In this document: piece by piece, positions 63,701 through 64,000 of the stretch | Layout of the letters: every line of letters begins with the position of its first letter | Numbering within the stretch: the first letter of the stretch is position 1 | DNA from: Prochlorococcus sp. AG-347-M15 | GTDB taxonomy: Bacteria > Cyanobacteriota > Cyanobacteriia > PCC-6307 > Cyanobiaceae | Reading direction: 5' to 3' | Assembly: GCA_003281185.1 (NCBI GenBank) | Contig: QCCS01000008.1 | Coordinates: 1-64,000 of the forward strand | Length of the DNA: 64,000 nucleotides | The notes under the pieces: model-generated | What the model saw: the letters and a program-made list of their open reading frames with translations, nothing else | Told to the model about the DNA's origin: nothing | Databases searched by the model: none | Made by a program: the position numbers and the translations under genes

Positions 63701-64000
63701 AGTCAAAAAACTATCAATCAAAGAGATTATCTTTACATAATCATAAATTCCAATACGTTGAAAATAATTCAAATAAAAAAATTAAAAAGTCTGCTATATT
63801 TTTTGATAGAGATGGTGTACTTATTGATGACGTTCACTACATATCAAATCCTTTAGATGTAAAAATCCTTTCAGGTGTTAGAGATTTATTAAGAATATCC
63901 AATAAGGCTGGTTGGTTGAATATTGTACTTACTAATCAATCAGGAATATCAAAAGGGCTTCTTAACTGGAATGATTATGAGCAAATAACTGAGCAAATGT
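63697..64000 (+). CDS. GmhB/HisB-N-like HAD phosphatase, partial (cut by window end)
   Basis: 101 codons are visible before the sequence ends. After a 34-residue N-terminal extension, SAIFFDRDGVLIDDVHYISNP (about 32-52) is the HAD motif I of the GmhB/histidinol-phosphatase group, with IVLTNQSGISKGLL (about 78-91) as motif II. GmhB removes the 7-phosphate from heptose 1,7-bisphosphate. This fits the GmhA-like isomerase and the kinase-nucleotidyltransferase fusion in the window. Start is the ATG overlapping the ABC exporter stop. Confidence 0.85.
   Translation, partial: MKSKNYQSKRLSLHNHKFQYVENNSNKKIKKSAIFFDRDGVLIDDVHYISNPLDVKILSGVRDLLRISNKAGWLNIVLTNQSGISKGLLNWNDYEQITEQM

Noticed and set aside
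1-64000. Mobile elements, integrase, CRISPR array, tRNA or rRNA genes
   Set aside because: Looked for transposase or integrase motifs, regularly spaced repeats and cloverleaf or rRNA sequence; none seen. Mosaic gene order suggests transfer by recombination without a visible vehicle.

Overview
The window is about 30% G+C, densely packed and almost wholly devoted to surface-polysaccharide (O-antigen or capsule-like) biosynthesis. The closest match I recognise is a high-light-adapted Prochlorococcus surface-polysaccharide genomic island. The base composition, the marine-picocyanobacterial look of the UDP-glucuronate decarboxylase, the animal-like N-terminus of the UDP-glucose dehydrogenase, the two-domain mannose-1-phosphate guanylyltransferase and the mosaic of short gene runs all fit. 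No housekeeping marker is present, so this assignment is inference; another AT-rich marine bacterium such as SAR11 cannot be excluded. I see no rRNA, tRNA, CRISPR array, transposase or integrase.

Layout. (1) 0.2-8.0 kb, mixed strands: GDP-mannose 4,6-dehydratase, an RmlC-like epimerase, an exostosin-like glycosyltransferase, a sugar methyltransferase, an SDR, a first split transketolase pair and a GT4 glycosyltransferase. (2) 8.2-21.5 kb, mostly + strand: an MsbA/PglK-type ABC exporter, then an almost complete GDP-linked legionaminic acid cassette (Gfo/Idh oxidoreductase, CMP-sugar synthetase, SDR, LegB, LegC, acetyltransferase, LegI, LegG, with the PtmE-like guanylyltransferase on the opposite strand), followed by a PseA-type amidotransferase with HisH-like and HisF-like partners. 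The set predicts a CMP-legionaminic acid derivative carrying an acetamidino group. (3) 21.7-31.6 kb, + strand: a sialyl/polysialyltransferase-like protein, an unusual aldolase fusion next to a KdsB-like CMP-sugar synthetase and a HAD phosphatase, two GT4 enzymes, an alkaline-phosphatase-superfamily protein, an SDR and a sulfotransferase-like protein. (4) 31.6-43.8 kb: WecA-like initiating transferase, ManC, UDP-xylose synthase, a frameshifted UDP-glucose dehydrogenase, a 3-dehydratase of the ColD/RfbH type, a FlaA1/CapD-type dehydratase, a GT4, and RfbG-RfbF (CDP-sugar route). (5) 43.9-59.3 kb, minus strand: GT2, asparagine synthase, SDRs, a nucleotidyltransferase-sugar kinase fusion with the opposite domain order to HldE, a Zn-dehydrogenase, a methyltransferase, an APH-like kinase, a HAD protein, a second split transketolase, a GmhA-like isomerase, a sugar nucleotidyltransferase and an LhgO-like oxidase. 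(6) 59.5-64 kb, + strand: GT4, UDP-glucuronate 4-epimerase-like SDR, a second ABC exporter, and a GmhB-like phosphatase cut by the window end.

Together the genes can supply GDP-, UDP-, CDP- and CMP-activated sugars, start a lipid-linked glycan (WecA-like), extend it (eight glycosyltransferase candidates) and move it across the membrane with ABC transporters. No Wzx or Wzy was recognised. The most interesting parts are the legionaminic/amidination cassette with a HisF-like protein that lacks a catalytic Asp, the aldolase-KdsB-HAD cassette, the transketolase/GmhA/reversed-HldE group, the Fe-S-less RfbH-like protein beside a CDP-sugar pathway, and a one-base G-tract frameshift at the catalytic Cys of UDP-glucose dehydrogenase.
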